64,000 bases of DNA from an uncultured Pelagibacteraceae bacterium (GTDB taxonomy: Bacteria > Pseudomonadota > Alphaproteobacteria > Pelagibacterales > Pelagibacteraceae), in NCBI GenBank assembly GCA_902516395.1, contig CABXYN010000002.1, forward strand, positions 1-64,000. The letters run 5' to 3'. Both the position numbers and the translations under genes were made by a program. Below are positions 49,140-60,146 of the stretch, piece after piece. Positions within the stretch are counted from its first letter, which is position 1, and every line of letters starts with the position of its first letter. Under the pieces are notes generated by a model. It had not been told where the DNA came from, searched no databases, and saw only the letters and a program-made list of their open reading frames with translations.

Positions 49140-50573
49140 ATGACAAATAAAATGCTTAAGTTTGTAGATATAGGTCAACAAAATCCACCTAAAAGAGATA
49201 AATCCAAAAGAAAAGAGGATTTTGGTGAGATTTATCAGGAGTTTATTCACGAAAAAGCTAAAGAACAATCGAGCAGGTGTTCACAGTGTGGAGTTCCTTT
49301 TTGTCAAGTTCACTGTCCATTAAGCAACAATATACCTGATTGGTTAAAATTAACTGCAGAGGGAAGATATGAAGAGGCTTATCATCTATCCCAAAGCACC
49401 AATAATATGCCGGAAGTTTGTGGAAGAATATGCCCACAAGATAGGTTATGTGAAGGAAACTGTGTAATTGAGCAGTCGGGACATGGAACAGTAACAATTG
49501 GTTCAGTTGAAAAATATTTAACCGATAAAGCTTGGGAAAATGGCTGGGTAAAACCGATAAATGTAAAAATTGAAAATGAACAAAGTATTGGAATTATTGG
49601 AGCAGGTCCCGCAGGGCTAGCTTGTGGTGAAGAATTACGTAAAAAAGGATACCAAATAACAATATATGATCGATACGACAGAGCAGGTGGATTGCTAATA
49701 TATGGAATACCAAATTTTAAATTAGAAAAGCATGTAGTCGAGAGAAGAATTAAACTTTTAAAAGATGGTGGAATAAAATTTGTTCATAATTTTGAGGTTG
49801 GTAAAGACTCTACATTGAAAGAATTACAATCAAAACATGATGCCTTATTAATTTCAACAGGTGTTTACAAAACAAGAGAGGTTAACTTACCTGGAAATGA
49901 TCTAAGTAATATTTTTCCTGCAATGGAATTCTTAACAGCTTCAAACAAAAAAGGTTTAGGCGATAAAGTCGAAATGTTTGATAACGGAACATTAAATGCC
50001 GAAGGTAAAGATGTAGTAGTAATTGGTGGCGGAGACACGGCAATGGACTGTGTAAGAACATCAGTAAGACAAAAAGCCAAATCTGTAAAATGCCTTTACA
50101 GAAGAGATAGAGAAAATATGCCTGGATCAGCGAGAGAAGTAGGAAATGCTGAGGAGGAAGGTGTAGAATTTATTTGGTTAAGTAATCCAAAAGAGTTTAG
50201 AGGTACTAATAAAGTAAATAGTATTATTGTAGATAAAATGAAATTAACAGATCCAGATGAAAGTGGTAGAAGAAGACCTGTTGCAGAAGAAAACTCAGAA
50301 TTTGAAATTAATGCTGATTTGGTAATTAAATCCTTAGGTTTTGATCCAGAAGATTTACCAGTTCTATTTCAGGAACCTAGATTACAAGTTTCACAGTGGG
50401 GAACAATAAAAGCTGACTTTGATACCTTGGAGACTAGTATACCAGGTATATTTGCAGCTGGAGACATAGTAAGAGGAGCCTCATTAGTTGTATGGGCTAT
50501 TAAAGACGGTAGAGATGCTGCGACTTCAATCGAAAACTATCTTCAATCAAAACAAAAAATGAAGGTTGCATAA
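49140..50573 (+). CDS. gltD: Glutamate synthase small subunit
   Basis: CSQCGVPFCQVHCPLSNNIPDWLKL, GAGPAGLACGEELRKKGY, VVIGGGDTAMDCVRTSVRQ. Start at 49140 or 49152 more plausible than 49113. Confidence 0.95.
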   Translation: MTNKMLKFVDIGQQNPPKRDKSKRKEDFGEIYQEFIHEKAKEQSSRCSQCGVPFCQVHCPLSNNIPDWLKLTAEGRYEEAYHLSQSTNNMPEVCGRICPQDRLCEGNCVIEQSGHGTVTIGSVEKYLTDKAWENGWVKPINVKIENEQSIGIIGAGPAGLACGEELRKKGYQITIYDRYDRAGGLLIYGIPNFKLEKHVVERRIKLLKDGGIKFVHNFEVGKDSTLKELQSKHDALLISTGVYKTREVNLPGNDLSNIFPAMEFLTASNKKGLGDKVEMFDNGTLNAEGKDVVVIGGGDTAMDCVRTSVRQKAKSVKCLYRRDRENMPGSAREVGNAEEEGVEFIWLSNPKEFRGTNKVNSIIVDKMKLTDPDESGRRRPVAEENSEFEINADLVIKSLGFDPEDLPVLFQEPRLQVSQWGTIKADFDTLETSIPGIFAAGDIVRGASLVVWAIKDGRDAATSIENYLQSKQKMKVA

Positions 50574-53500
50574 TGGATATTCAAAACAAAAATCGTAAAA
50601 TTTTAAAAAAAAATCATGTTTATCATGAAACTATGGAACATGATGCATGTGGAGTAGGTCTTGTTGCATCAACTGAGGGTCTAAAATCAAGAAAAGTAGT
50701 CGAATACGGTATTGAGGCTCTAAAAGCTGTATGGCATAGAGGCGCAATTGATGCAGACGGTAAAACTGGAGACGGAGCAGGTATTCATATTGAAATACCA
50801 AATGATTTCTTTGCAGAAAAAATTGAAATAACGGGTCACGAGCACGATAACTCAGATTTATGTGTGGGAATGATTTTCTTGCCAAGAAATGATTTCGGGG
50901 GACAGGAGCAATGCAGATCAATTGTAGAAAGTGAATTAACAAAAAAGAATTTTAATATTTACGGATGGAGACAAGTACCTGTGGATCCTTCTGTTTTAGG
51001 AGAAAAGGCAGAACAAACTAGACCTGAGATTACACAAGTTCTTTTTACTCATAATGATAAGTCAATTCATGGTAAAGATTTAGAAAGAGTTCTTTATGAA
51101 ACTCGAAGAAAAATTGAAAAAGAAGCTTTAAGAAATCAATTAAACAATTTTTATATTTGTTCATTCAGCTCGAAATCAATAATTTATAAAGGAATGTTTT
51201 TAGCGGAGTCTTTATCTGATTTTTATCCAGATTTAAAAGATGAGCGTTTCATTTCACGTTATGCAATTTTCCATCAAAGATTTTCTACTAACACCGCTCC
51301 AAGTTGGGATTTAGCCCAACCTTTTAGATCAATTGCTCACAATGGGGAGATAAATACTTTAAAAGGAAATATTAATTGGATGAGGATTCACGAAGAGGAA
51401 ATGTTTAGTCCTTTATTTGATGATATGGAAAATTTAAAACCAGTTATCCCTGCTGGTAATTCTGATTCTGCATCATTAGATAATGTGTTTGAATTATTAA
51501 ATATTTCTGGACATTCAGCACCTTTAGCAAAACTTATGCTAATACCAGACGCTTGGTCAAAAAAAAGCAAAGTTCTTCCAAAAGACCATCAACAACTTTT
51601 TAACTTTTTAAACAGTACAATGGAACCTTGGGATGGACCTGCTGCTATAGCTGCAACTGACAATGAGTGGGTTATTGTAGGTAGTGACAGAAATGGACTT
51701 AGACCTCTTAGATATACAATTACAAGAGATAAACTTCTATTTGCAGGATCTGAGACAGGAATGATTGACCTAAATGAGAAGAAAATTGTTTCAAAAGGAA
51801 GACTAGGACCAGGAGAAATTTTGGGTGTGAGAATTGAAAAAGGAAAAGTTTATACAAATAATCAAATAAAGAATTATTTGTCTAAAGAATACAAACATTT
51901 CAATAATCAAATAATTGAATTAGATAAATCATTAACTATAGAAAATGAAAAAAGTGAGTTTTCAGGCTCTGATTTAAAAAAGATACAACATTGTTTTGGT
52001 TATAGCCTTGAAGACTTGGAGTTAATTTTGCATCCAATGGCAGAGGATGCTAAAGAAGCAACCGGGTCAATGGGAGATGACACTCCACTTGCAGTTTTAT
52101 CTGATAAATACAGGCCTCTTTATCATTATTTTAGACAGAATTTTAGTCAGGTGACCAATCCCCCGATCGACTCTCTTAGGGAAAATAAAGTAATGAGTTT
52201 GAAAACTAGGTTTGGAAATTTAGGAAATATTCTAGATTTTTCTAATCTTACAGAGGAAAATATTTATGTTTTAGATAGTCCAATTTTATCAAACACTCAG
52301 TTTGAAAAATTTATAAAGTATTTTGGAGATAACTATAAAATTTTAGATTGTACATTCAACACTGAGCAAAGTTTAGAAAAAGCTATAGAATTATTAAAAA
52401 ATAACGCTGAAAAAGCAGTTAGAGAGGGTAATACTCAACTTATTTTATCTGATAAAAATATATCTGAAACAGAATTACCAATGCCAATGCTTTTATGTAT
52501 TGGTGCAATAAATACTCATTTAATAAAATTAGGCTTGAGAGGCTATGCATCAATTAATGTACAAACAGGGGATGCCTTAGACACCCATTCATTTGCAACA
52601 TTAATAGGTGTTGGAGCTACTACGGTTAATCCTTACCTAGCATTTGATAGTTTGCATCAAAGATATTCAAAAAAACTATTTGGCAATTTCTCATTTGATG
52701 AGTGTGTAACCAGATATATTAAATCAGTAAATCTTGGACTATTAAAAATAATGTCAAAGATGGGTATATCAGTTTTAAGTTCATATAGAGGTGGGTGTAA
52801 TTTTGAAACAGTTGGATTGAGTAGAACAATTGTAAAAGATTATTTTCCAGGAGTATTATCTAAAATTTCTGGAATAGGATTGACTGGTATTGAAAAAAAA
52901 ATAAGATCTATACATAAAGATGCGTTTGATATTCACTCAAACATTTTACCAATTGGTGGAATTTACAGGTATAGAAAAAATGGTGAAACACATCAATATC
53001 AAGGAAAATTAATTCATCTTTTACAAGCAGCTGTAGGCTCAAATTCATATGAAACTTATAAAAAATATACTAAGGGTATTTATGGTTTAAAACCAATTAG
53101 TTTAAGAGATTTAATTGATTTTAAAAATCAGGAGGCAATTGATATTGACCAAGTGGAGCCAATTACTGAGATAATGAAAAGATTTGGAAGTGGAAGTATG
53201 TCTCATGGAGCCTTGTCAAAAGAGGCACACGAAACACTTGCTATGGGAATGAACAGAATTAAAGGAGCTTCATGTAGTGGAGAAGGCGGAGAAGATGAAG
53301 AGAGATTTAAAGTATTAGAAAGTGGAGATAGCGCAAATTCTAGAGTAAAACAAATTGCTTCTGCAAGATTTGGAGTAACAATTAACTATTTAAATAATTG
53401 TAATGAGATTGAAATTAAAATTGCTCAAGGAGCAAAACCTGGAGAAGGTGGTCAATTACCAGGATTTAAAGTAACAGAGGAAATTGCAAGATTAAGACAT

Positions 53501-55069
53501 TCTACTCCTGGCGTAACCTTAATATCACCACCACCACATCACGATATTTACTCAATTGAAGACTTAGCTCAACTTATTTACGACTTAAAGCAGATTAATC
53601 CAAAGGCAAGAGTTGGTGTAAAATTAGTTGCCTCTTCAGGTATAGGAACTATTGCAGCAGGTGTTGCTAAAGCTAAAGCAGACATAATATTAATTTCAGG
53701 TCACAATGGCGGAACAGGTGCTACCCCACAAACAAGTGTTAAATATGTTGGAATTCCATGGGAAATGGGACTAACAGAAGCAAACCAAGTATTAACTTTA
53801 AATAAATTAAGACACCTTGTTACATTGAGAACTGACGGAGGGATTAAAACTGGACGAGACGTTGTAATTGCAGCAATGATGGGAGCTGAAGAATTTGGTG
53901 TAGCAACAACTGCATTAGTTGCAATGGGTTGTATAATGGTAAGACAATGTCATTCCAATACGTGTCCAGTTGGAGTTTGTACACAAGATGATGAATTAAG
54001 AAAAAAATTTACTGGTACTCCAGATAAAATAGTAAATCTATTCTCTTTCATAGCTCAAGAGGTTAGAGAAATTTTATCAAGTTTAGGATTTAAAACTTTA
54101 AATGAAGTAATTGGTCGAACAGATTTACTGAGACAAGTTAGTAAAGGATCACCAAATCTAGATGACTTAGATTTAAATCCTTTATTTGTTCAAGCTGATC
54201 CAGGCACAAACAAAAGATATTGTGAAACTCCTATAATAAATGAAGTTTCAGATACTTTGGACCAAAAAATTTGGCCTGAGATAGAAAGTTTAATAAGTAG
54301 AAAACTGCCATTAGAAAATGTTTATGCAATCGAAAATACAGATAGAGCAGTTGGAACAAGAATTTCATATAATCTTTATAAAAAATTTGGAAATAATAAT
54401 TTAGAGGAAAACACATTTACTATAAATTTCAAAGGATCTGCTGGCCAATCTTTTGGTGCATTTGGAGTGAGAGGACTAAAATTGATATTAAAAGGTGATG
54501 CTAATGATTATGTTGCAAAGGGTCTTTCAGGAGCATCTATTGTGATTAAACTTCAAGATGAAAGTAATTTAATTTCAAATGAAAATACTATTATAGGAAA
54601 TACGGTCCTATATGGAGCAACATCAGGGTATCTTTTTGCAGCTGGACAGGCAGGTGAAAGATTTGCTGTTAGAAACTCGGGTGCTACTGCAGTCATAGAA
54701 GGATGTGATTCAAATGGTTGTGAGTACATGACAGGTGGGTCAATAGTAATATTGGGAGAGGTAGGCGATAACTTTGGAGCTGGTATGACTGGTGGTATGG
54801 CATTTATATATGATCCAAAAAGCCAGTTTGCAAAAAAAGCTAATCCTGAAACAATAGTTTGGCAAACGCCTGAGACAGAATACTGGAAAAACAATTTAAA
54901 AGATTTAGTTTTAAAACACAATGAGGAAACTAATTCCAATTTATCAGCACAGATTATTGAAAATTTTGAAGATGAAATTAAAAATTTCTTACAAGTTTGT
55001 CCTAAAGAAATGTTAAATAAATTAGAAAACCCCATTACTAATAAAAGTTTAGTTGGAAAAGCTAGTTAA
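50573..55069 (+). CDS. gltB: Glutamate synthase large subunit
   Basis: N-terminal amidotransferase DACGVGLVAS, FMN domain SGHNGGTGATPQTSVKYVGIPWEMGL, CHSNTCPVGVCTQ. Confidence 0.97.
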   Translation: MDIQNKNRKILKKNHVYHETMEHDACGVGLVASTEGLKSRKVVEYGIEALKAVWHRGAIDADGKTGDGAGIHIEIPNDFFAEKIEITGHEHDNSDLCVGMIFLPRNDFGGQEQCRSIVESELTKKNFNIYGWRQVPVDPSVLGEKAEQTRPEITQVLFTHNDKSIHGKDLERVLYETRRKIEKEALRNQLNNFYICSFSSKSIIYKGMFLAESLSDFYPDLKDERFISRYAIFHQRFSTNTAPSWDLAQPFRSIAHNGEINTLKGNINWMRIHEEEMFSPLFDDMENLKPVIPAGNSDSASLDNVFELLNISGHSAPLAKLMLIPDAWSKKSKVLPKDHQQLFNFLNSTMEPWDGPAAIAATDNEWVIVGSDRNGLRPLRYTITRDKLLFAGSETGMIDLNEKKIVSKGRLGPGEILGVRIEKGKVYTNNQIKNYLSKEYKHFNNQIIELDKSLTIENEKSEFSGSDLKKIQHCFGYSLEDLELILHPMAEDAKEATGSMGDDTPLAVLSDKYRPLYHYFRQNFSQVTNPPIDSLRENKVMSLKTRFGNLGNILDFSNLTEENIYVLDSPILSNTQFEKFIKYFGDNYKILDCTFNTEQSLEKAIELLKNNAEKAVREGNTQLILSDKNISETELPMPMLLCIGAINTHLIKLGLRGYASINVQTGDALDTHSFATLIGVGATTVNPYLAFDSLHQRYSKKLFGNFSFDECVTRYIKSVNLGLLKIMSKMGISVLSSYRGGCNFETVGLSRTIVKDYFPGVLSKISGIGLTGIEKKIRSIHKDAFDIHSNILPIGGIYRYRKNGETHQYQGKLIHLLQAAVGSNSYETYKKYTKGIYGLKPISLRDLIDFKNQEAIDIDQVEPITEIMKRFGSGSMSHGALSKEAHETLAMGMNRIKGASCSGEGGEDEERFKVLESGDSANSRVKQIASARFGVTINYLNNCNEIEIKIAQGAKPGEGGQLPGFKVTEEIARLRHSTPGVTLISPPPHHDIYSIEDLAQLIYDLKQINPKARVGVKLVASSGIGTIAAGVAKAKADIILISGHNGGTGATPQTSVKYVGIPWEMGLTEANQVLTLNKLRHLVTLRTDGGIKTGRDVVIAAMMGAEEFGVATTALVAMGCIMVRQCHSNTCPVGVCTQDDELRKKFTGTPDKIVNLFSFIAQEVREILSSLGFKTLNEVIGRTDLLRQVSKGSPNLDDLDLNPLFVQADPGTNKRYCETPIINEVSDTLDQKIWPEIESLISRKLPLENVYAIENTDRAVGTRISYNLYKKFGNNNLEENTFTINFKGSAGQSFGAFGVRGLKLILKGDANDYVAKGLSGASIVIKLQDESNLISNENTIIGNTVLYGATSGYLFAAGQAGERFAVRNSGATAVIEGCDSNGCEYMTGGSIVILGEVGDNFGAGMTGGMAFIYDPKSQFAKKANPETIVWQTPETEYWKNNLKDLVLKHNEETNSNLSAQIIENFEDEIKNFLQVCPKEMLNKLENPITNKSLVGKAS

Positions 55070-55823
55070 CTTTTTTGATTATAGATTTTAACTCTTTACA
55101 AATTATATCTAAATTTTTTTTTGAAGAAAGGCTATGATCTCCGTTTTTTATTACAAGTAGTTTTTTTTCTGCATTAGGAAAAATTTTTAAAACTTTTCTT
55201 GAATATTTTACTGGAACCACCTCATCCTTCTGCCCATGAACCATAGTTACAGGATTTGTATTATATAATTTTCTGTTAAGAACTTTATTGCTGGTTTTTT
55301 TACCGTCTAAAATTAGCTGTTTTGTTATTAAATACTCATAATCACCATTTTTAATTTTTGAGATACCTTTTTTTAAAATTTCACTTTTTGTTTTTTTTGG
55401 AAATTTTTTCCACATAATTCTTGTAAGAAATTCAGGAGCAGATCCAATTCCTAAAAAACCTTTGATTTGCAAACTAAAATATCTATGCATTAATAAAGAA
55501 ATCCAGCCACCCATGCTAGATCCAATTAGTATAAAGTCATTCTTTTTAACTATTTTACTTATTGTAATTCTTGCATCATTGGACCATTTAGTGATGTTAC
55601 CTCTTGTAAATTCTCCTGATGATCTTCCATGACCAAAGTATTCTAGAGCTAAAAATCCAAGTTTATTTTGAATGGCATATTTTAAAAATTTCTTTGGTTT
55701 ATCGCCATCAATATCGGATGCAAAACCAGGCAAAAAAACTACGTAAAGATTTTTTTTATAATTATTTGCTATATATCTTAGTTTTTTATATTTAGAAATT
55801 CTTAGAAATTTATATTTTTTCAT
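55062..55823 (-). CDS. Alpha/beta hydrolase
   Basis: VFLPGFASDIDGDKPKKF, LIGSSMGGWISLLMH, HGQKDEVVPV, NGDHSLS. Confidence 0.85.
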   Translation of the reverse strand: MKKYKFLRISKYKKLRYIANNYKKNLYVVFLPGFASDIDGDKPKKFLKYAIQNKLGFLALEYFGHGRSSGEFTRGNITKWSNDARITISKIVKKNDFILIGSSMGGWISLLMHRYFSLQIKGFLGIGSAPEFLTRIMWKKFPKKTKSEILKKGISKIKNGDYEYLITKQLILDGKKTSNKVLNRKLYNTNPVTMVHGQKDEVVPVKYSRKVLKIFPNAEKKLLVIKNGDHSLSSKKNLDIICKELKSIIKKVN

Positions 55824-55865
55824 ATAAAGTAATTATATTGACCAAGTATAAAATATTATTACCAC

Positions 55866-57020
55866 ATGCAGCCTAAATTAAAAGTCCTACAAGTAATTCC
55901 TAAACTAGGTTACGGTGGCGCCGAAACTGGTTGTTATGATATTGCCCATTATTTACCAGAGAATAATGTTGGGTCATATTTAATAACAAGTGGTGGTGAA
56001 TTATTGAAATTTATTGATAAAAAAAAAGTTAAAGTAATAAGACTCCCAGTTCAATCTAAAAATCCAATACTTATTCTTCTAAACTCTATAATTATTTCAG
56101 TTATTATTTTAATTAATCGGATAAACATAGTCCATGTGAGAAGTAGAGCTCCAGCTTGGTCATGTTTAATAGCAACTAAGATTACTAGAAGAAAATTTGT
56201 TACTACTTTCCATGGAACATACAATTTCAATAGTAATATAAAAAAATTTTATAATTCAGTTATGGTCAGATCAGATTTAATTATTGCAGGATCAAATTTT
56301 ATATTTTCACATATTAAAGAAAACTATTCAGAGTATTTATCTGATAAAAAAAAATTACTTTCAATTTTTCGTGGTATTAATACAGATTATTATGATGCTT
56401 CTACGACTCTAGAAGCTGATGAAGATAATCTGTTTAAATCCTGGGAATTGATTGTTGGTAAAAAAATAATTTTATTACCTGGAAGGCTTACTGCTTGGAA
56501 GGGCCAAGAAATGTTTTTAGAAGCTTTAAACAAAGTAAACATTCAATTAGGTAACGATGCATTCATAGCAATTATTCTTGGCAATGATCAGGGGCGAGAC
56601 CTTTACAAAAAAAAACTCATTAGACTTGTTGAGCAATATAGACTTACAAATCAAATTAGATTTATCGACCACTGTAAAAATATGCCATTGGCCTATAAAA
56701 TTTCAGACATAGTCATTTCCGCATCAATAGAACCAGAGGCATTTGGTAGAGTATCAGTTGAAGCACAATCCATGCAAAAAATGATTATAGCGAGTAATTT
56801 AGGTGGGTCTAATGAAACTGTAATAGATGGAAAAACTGGAATTTTATTTGAAGCTGGAAACTCTGACGAATTATCTGAAAAAATAATTAAAGTAATGAAT
56901 ATGGACCCTAATGAAATCAGTAAAATGGGTAATAATGGAAGAGAAAATGCAGTAAAAAAATTTAATGTTGAAAAAATGTGTTTTTCTACTTATTCAGAAT
57001 ACAAAAAACTATTTAATTAA
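55866..57020 (+). CDS. Glycosyltransferase family 4-like (group 1)
   Basis: QVIPKLGYGGAETGCYDIAHYL, LPGRLTAWKGQEMFLEAL, EPEAFGRVSVEAQSM. Confidence 0.9.
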   Translation: MQPKLKVLQVIPKLGYGGAETGCYDIAHYLPENNVGSYLITSGGELLKFIDKKKVKVIRLPVQSKNPILILLNSIIISVIILINRINIVHVRSRAPAWSCLIATKITRRKFVTTFHGTYNFNSNIKKFYNSVMVRSDLIIAGSNFIFSHIKENYSEYLSDKKKLLSIFRGINTDYYDASTTLEADEDNLFKSWELIVGKKIILLPGRLTAWKGQEMFLEALNKVNIQLGNDAFIAIILGNDQGRDLYKKKLIRLVEQYRLTNQIRFIDHCKNMPLAYKISDIVISASIEPEAFGRVSVEAQSMQKMIIASNLGGSNETVIDGKTGILFEAGNSDELSEKIIKVMNMDPNEISKMGNNGRENAVKKFNVEKMCFSTYSEYKKLFN

Positions 57021-58936
57021 TGCCAGATATTACATTACCAGATGGAAAAAAAATTAATTTTGAAAAAAGTATTTCAGGATTTGAAGTTGCAGAAAAAATT
57101 AGCAAATCTTTATCAAAACAAGCCTTGCTAATAAGCGTTGATGGAGAATTAAAAGATTTAAATCATAATATTTCTAAGGATTCTTCAATTAAGATATTTA
57201 CTTCAAAAGATAAAGAAGGCTTAGAGACCATAAGACATGATACTGCTCATATACTCGCTATGGCAGTTCAAGAATTATTTCCAGGGACGCAAGTTACAAT
57301 AGGGCCAGTTATTGAAGATGGTTTTTATTACGATTTTGCAAGAAAAGAACCTTTTACAACAGAAGATTTAGAAAAAATTGAAAATAAAATGAAAGAAATA
57401 GTAGATAGAGATGAAAAAACTTACAGAGAGGTTTGGAAAAGAAGTGATGCAATTGAACATTTTAAAAAAAAGGGAGAAATGTATAAAGCTGAGATAATTG
57501 AAAGTATTCCGGAGGGTGAGGATGTTTCTTTATATTTTCATGGAGATTGGCATGATTTGTGCAGAGGCCCTCATTTAAGTTCAACTGGTAAAATTGGAAA
57601 ATATTTTAAATTAACAAAAGTCTCAGGTGCTTACTGGAGAGGTGACTCTAATAATGAAATGTTGCAAAGAGTTTATGGGACTAGTTGGTCTACTCAAAAA
57701 GAATTAGATGACTATTTAAATAGAATAGAAGAAGCGGAAAAAAGAGATCATAGAAAAATTGGAAAAGAAATGGATTTATTTCATTTTAGAGAAGAAAGTC
57801 CTGGATCTGTATTTTGGCATCAAAAAGGATGGAGCTTATTCCAAAAACTTATTTCGTACATGAGAATGAAGCAAGAAACTGCAGGATATCAAGAAATAAA
57901 TACACCAGAAATATTGGATCGCTCACTATGGGAGAAATCTGGTCACTGGGAAAAATTCGGTGCTAATATGTATACATCTACTACACCAGATGAAAAAGTT
58001 TTTGCAATAAAACCGATGAATTGTCCAGGTTGTGTTCAAGTTTTTAATCAAGGCTTAAAAAGCTATCGAGATTTACCACTTAAAATGTCAGAATTTGGAA
58101 AGGTTCATAGGTATGAGCCTTCCGGGGCACTGCACGGATTATTGCGTGTTAGAGCCTTTACTCAAGATGATGCACATATTTTTTGTACTGAGGAACAAAT
58201 TACGGAAGAATGTTTAACTGTAACTAATTTAATTTTGGAAATTTATAAAGATTTAGGATTTGAAGACGTAATTTTAAAATATTCTGATCGACCAGAATTA
58301 AGAGTTGGTGATGATCAAGTTTGGGATAAATCAGAGGCTGCTTTGCTAGAAGCAATTAAAGCAACAAAATTAGAATATTCTATTAATAAGGGTGAAGGCG
58401 CTTTTTATGGTCCAAAAATTGAATTTGTTTTAAGAGATGCTATCGGAAGAGATTGGCAATGTGGAACTTTGCAAGTAGATTTAAACCTACCCGGCAGATT
58501 AGGCGCCTCATTTGTTGATAGTGGTGGAGATAAAAAAGTTCCTGTTATGTTGCATAGAGCATTATTTGGATCGTTAGAAAGATTCATTGGAATTTTAATT
58601 GAAAATTATTCTGGAAAATTACCTTTTTGGCTTTGCCCTATACAAACTATAGTTATACCTATCTCAAGTGATTTTGATGATTATGCAAAAGAAGTTAATA
58701 ATCAGTTAAAAAAAGTAGGATTAAGTTCTGAAGTAGATTTAAAAAATCACAATTTAAATTACAAAATTAGGGAACATTCATTAACTAAAGTACCAATGCT
58801 CCTAATATGTGGAAAAAAAGAAGTTGACAGCAACACAGTAACTATTAGAAGATTGGATTCTAAAAAACAAGAAACTATGGATTTAAAAGAATTCTTAAGA
58901 AAATACTCTGCTCTCAATAAAGCACCTTCAATCTAA
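57020..58936 (+). CDS. thrS: Threonyl-tRNA synthetase
   Basis: TGS domain, HDTAHILAMAVQELFP, KPMNCPGCVQVF, RVRAFTQDDAHIFC. Confidence 0.98.
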   Translation: MPDITLPDGKKINFEKSISGFEVAEKISKSLSKQALLISVDGELKDLNHNISKDSSIKIFTSKDKEGLETIRHDTAHILAMAVQELFPGTQVTIGPVIEDGFYYDFARKEPFTTEDLEKIENKMKEIVDRDEKTYREVWKRSDAIEHFKKKGEMYKAEIIESIPEGEDVSLYFHGDWHDLCRGPHLSSTGKIGKYFKLTKVSGAYWRGDSNNEMLQRVYGTSWSTQKELDDYLNRIEEAEKRDHRKIGKEMDLFHFREESPGSVFWHQKGWSLFQKLISYMRMKQETAGYQEINTPEILDRSLWEKSGHWEKFGANMYTSTTPDEKVFAIKPMNCPGCVQVFNQGLKSYRDLPLKMSEFGKVHRYEPSGALHGLLRVRAFTQDDAHIFCTEEQITEECLTVTNLILEIYKDLGFEDVILKYSDRPELRVGDDQVWDKSEAALLEAIKATKLEYSINKGEGAFYGPKIEFVLRDAIGRDWQCGTLQVDLNLPGRLGASFVDSGGDKKVPVMLHRALFGSLERFIGILIENYSGKLPFWLCPIQTIVIPISSDFDDYAKEVNNQLKKVGLSSEVDLKNHNLNYKIREHSLTKVPMLLICGKKEVDSNTVTIRRLDSKKQETMDLKEFLRKYSALNKAPSI

Positions 58937-59482
58937 GTGGCAGATTTTAAACAAAACTATTTCCAGAGAAGAACAAAAGCTAGAGGCCCTAGAATAAATC
59001 AAAGAATAACTTCTCAGGACGTCCAGGTTATTGCAAGTGATGGTGATAACTTAGGAATTCTAAATTTACAAGATGCAATTAGTAGAGCTAAAGATCAAGG
59101 TTTGGATTTAATTGAAATAGCACCTAACGCAAAACCTCCAGTATGTAAAATAATGGATATGGGAAAATATAAATATGATGCCCAAAAAAAAGCTAATAAA
59201 GCAAAGAAAAAACAGAAAAAGATTGAACTGAAAGAAATTAAATTACGACCAGTTACTGAAGTTCACGATTATTCATTTAAAATAAAAAATGCTCAAAAAT
59301 TTATTGCAAAAGGTGATAAGGTAAAATTTACAATTAGATTTAAAGGGAGAGAGCTTCAGCATTCTAGTTTAGGCCACGAGCTTATGGATAAGATAAAAAT
59401 AGATATGGAAGCTATTGGACGCGTAGAACTTCAGCCGAAGTTTGATGGCAAGCAAATGATCATGGTTATTCAGCCTTTATAA
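58937..59482 (+). CDS. infC: Translation initiation factor IF-3
   Basis: RINQRITSQDVQVIASDGDNLGILNLQDAI, KFTIRFKGRELQH; GTG start abutting thrS stop. Confidence 0.96.
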   Translation: MADFKQNYFQRRTKARGPRINQRITSQDVQVIASDGDNLGILNLQDAISRAKDQGLDLIEIAPNAKPPVCKIMDMGKYKYDAQKKANKAKKKQKKIELKEIKLRPVTEVHDYSFKIKNAQKFIAKGDKVKFTIRFKGRELQHSSLGHELMDKIKIDMEAIGRVELQPKFDGKQMIMVIQPL

Positions 59483-59538
59483 GCTATATTTGTAGTTGTA
59501 AATTAATAACAATATTTGTATAAACCCTCAAAAAAATT

Positions 59539-59745
59539 ATGCCTAAATTAAAAACAAAAAGTTCAGCAAAAAAAAGATTTAAAGTTTCTGCAAGAGGAAA
59601 AGTTATAACTGCTCAAGCGGGTAAAAGACACGGTATGATAAAAAGAACTAATTCACAGATTAGAAAGCAAAGAGGAACTACGGTGCTATCTAAGCAAGAC
59701 AGCAAGATTGTAAAATCTTACATGCCGTATAACTTGAGAGGATAA
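59539..59745 (+). CDS. rpmI: 50S ribosomal protein L35
   Basis: [22 protein letters not shown]. Confidence 0.97.
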   Translation: MPKLKTKSSAKKRFKVSARGKVITAQAGKRHGMIKRTNSQIRKQRGTTVLSKQDSKIVKSYMPYNLRG

Positions 59746-59746
59746 A

Positions 59747-60103
59747 ATGGCTAGAGTAAAAAGAGGTGTAACTAGTAGAGCAAAACATAAGAAAGTTTTA
59801 AAAGCTGTTAAAGGTCAATGGGGCAGAAGAAAAAATACTATAAGAGCTGCAAGACAGGCTATGGAAAAGGCTATGCAGTATGCTTATAGAGACAGAAGAA
59901 ATAAAAAAAGAGATTTTAAATCACTTTGGATTACAAGAATAAACGCTGGTGTAAGAGCTGAGGGCATGACTTATTCTAAGTTTGTTAATGGTTTAAGCAA
60001 ATCAGGCATAAAAATTGACAGAAAAATTCTTGCTGAAATTGCTTATGATAATCCTGAAGCTTTTAAAACTATAGTTAAAAAAGCTCAAGCAGCGTTGAAT
60101 TAA
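59747..60103 (+). CDS. rplT: 50S ribosomal protein L20
   Basis: [39 protein letters not shown]. Confidence 0.97.
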   Translation: MARVKRGVTSRAKHKKVLKAVKGQWGRRKNTIRAARQAMEKAMQYAYRDRRNKKRDFKSLWITRINAGVRAEGMTYSKFVNGLSKSGIKIDRKILAEIAYDNPEAFKTIVKKAQAALN

Positions 60104-60146
60104 TATTCATTGTTGTTTTTCTAGAGTTAACAAATATTCTACAAAT

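Noticed and set aside
54553-55035. 160-aa minus-strand ORF inside gltB
   Set aside because: Shadow ORF opposite strongly conserved gltB sequence.
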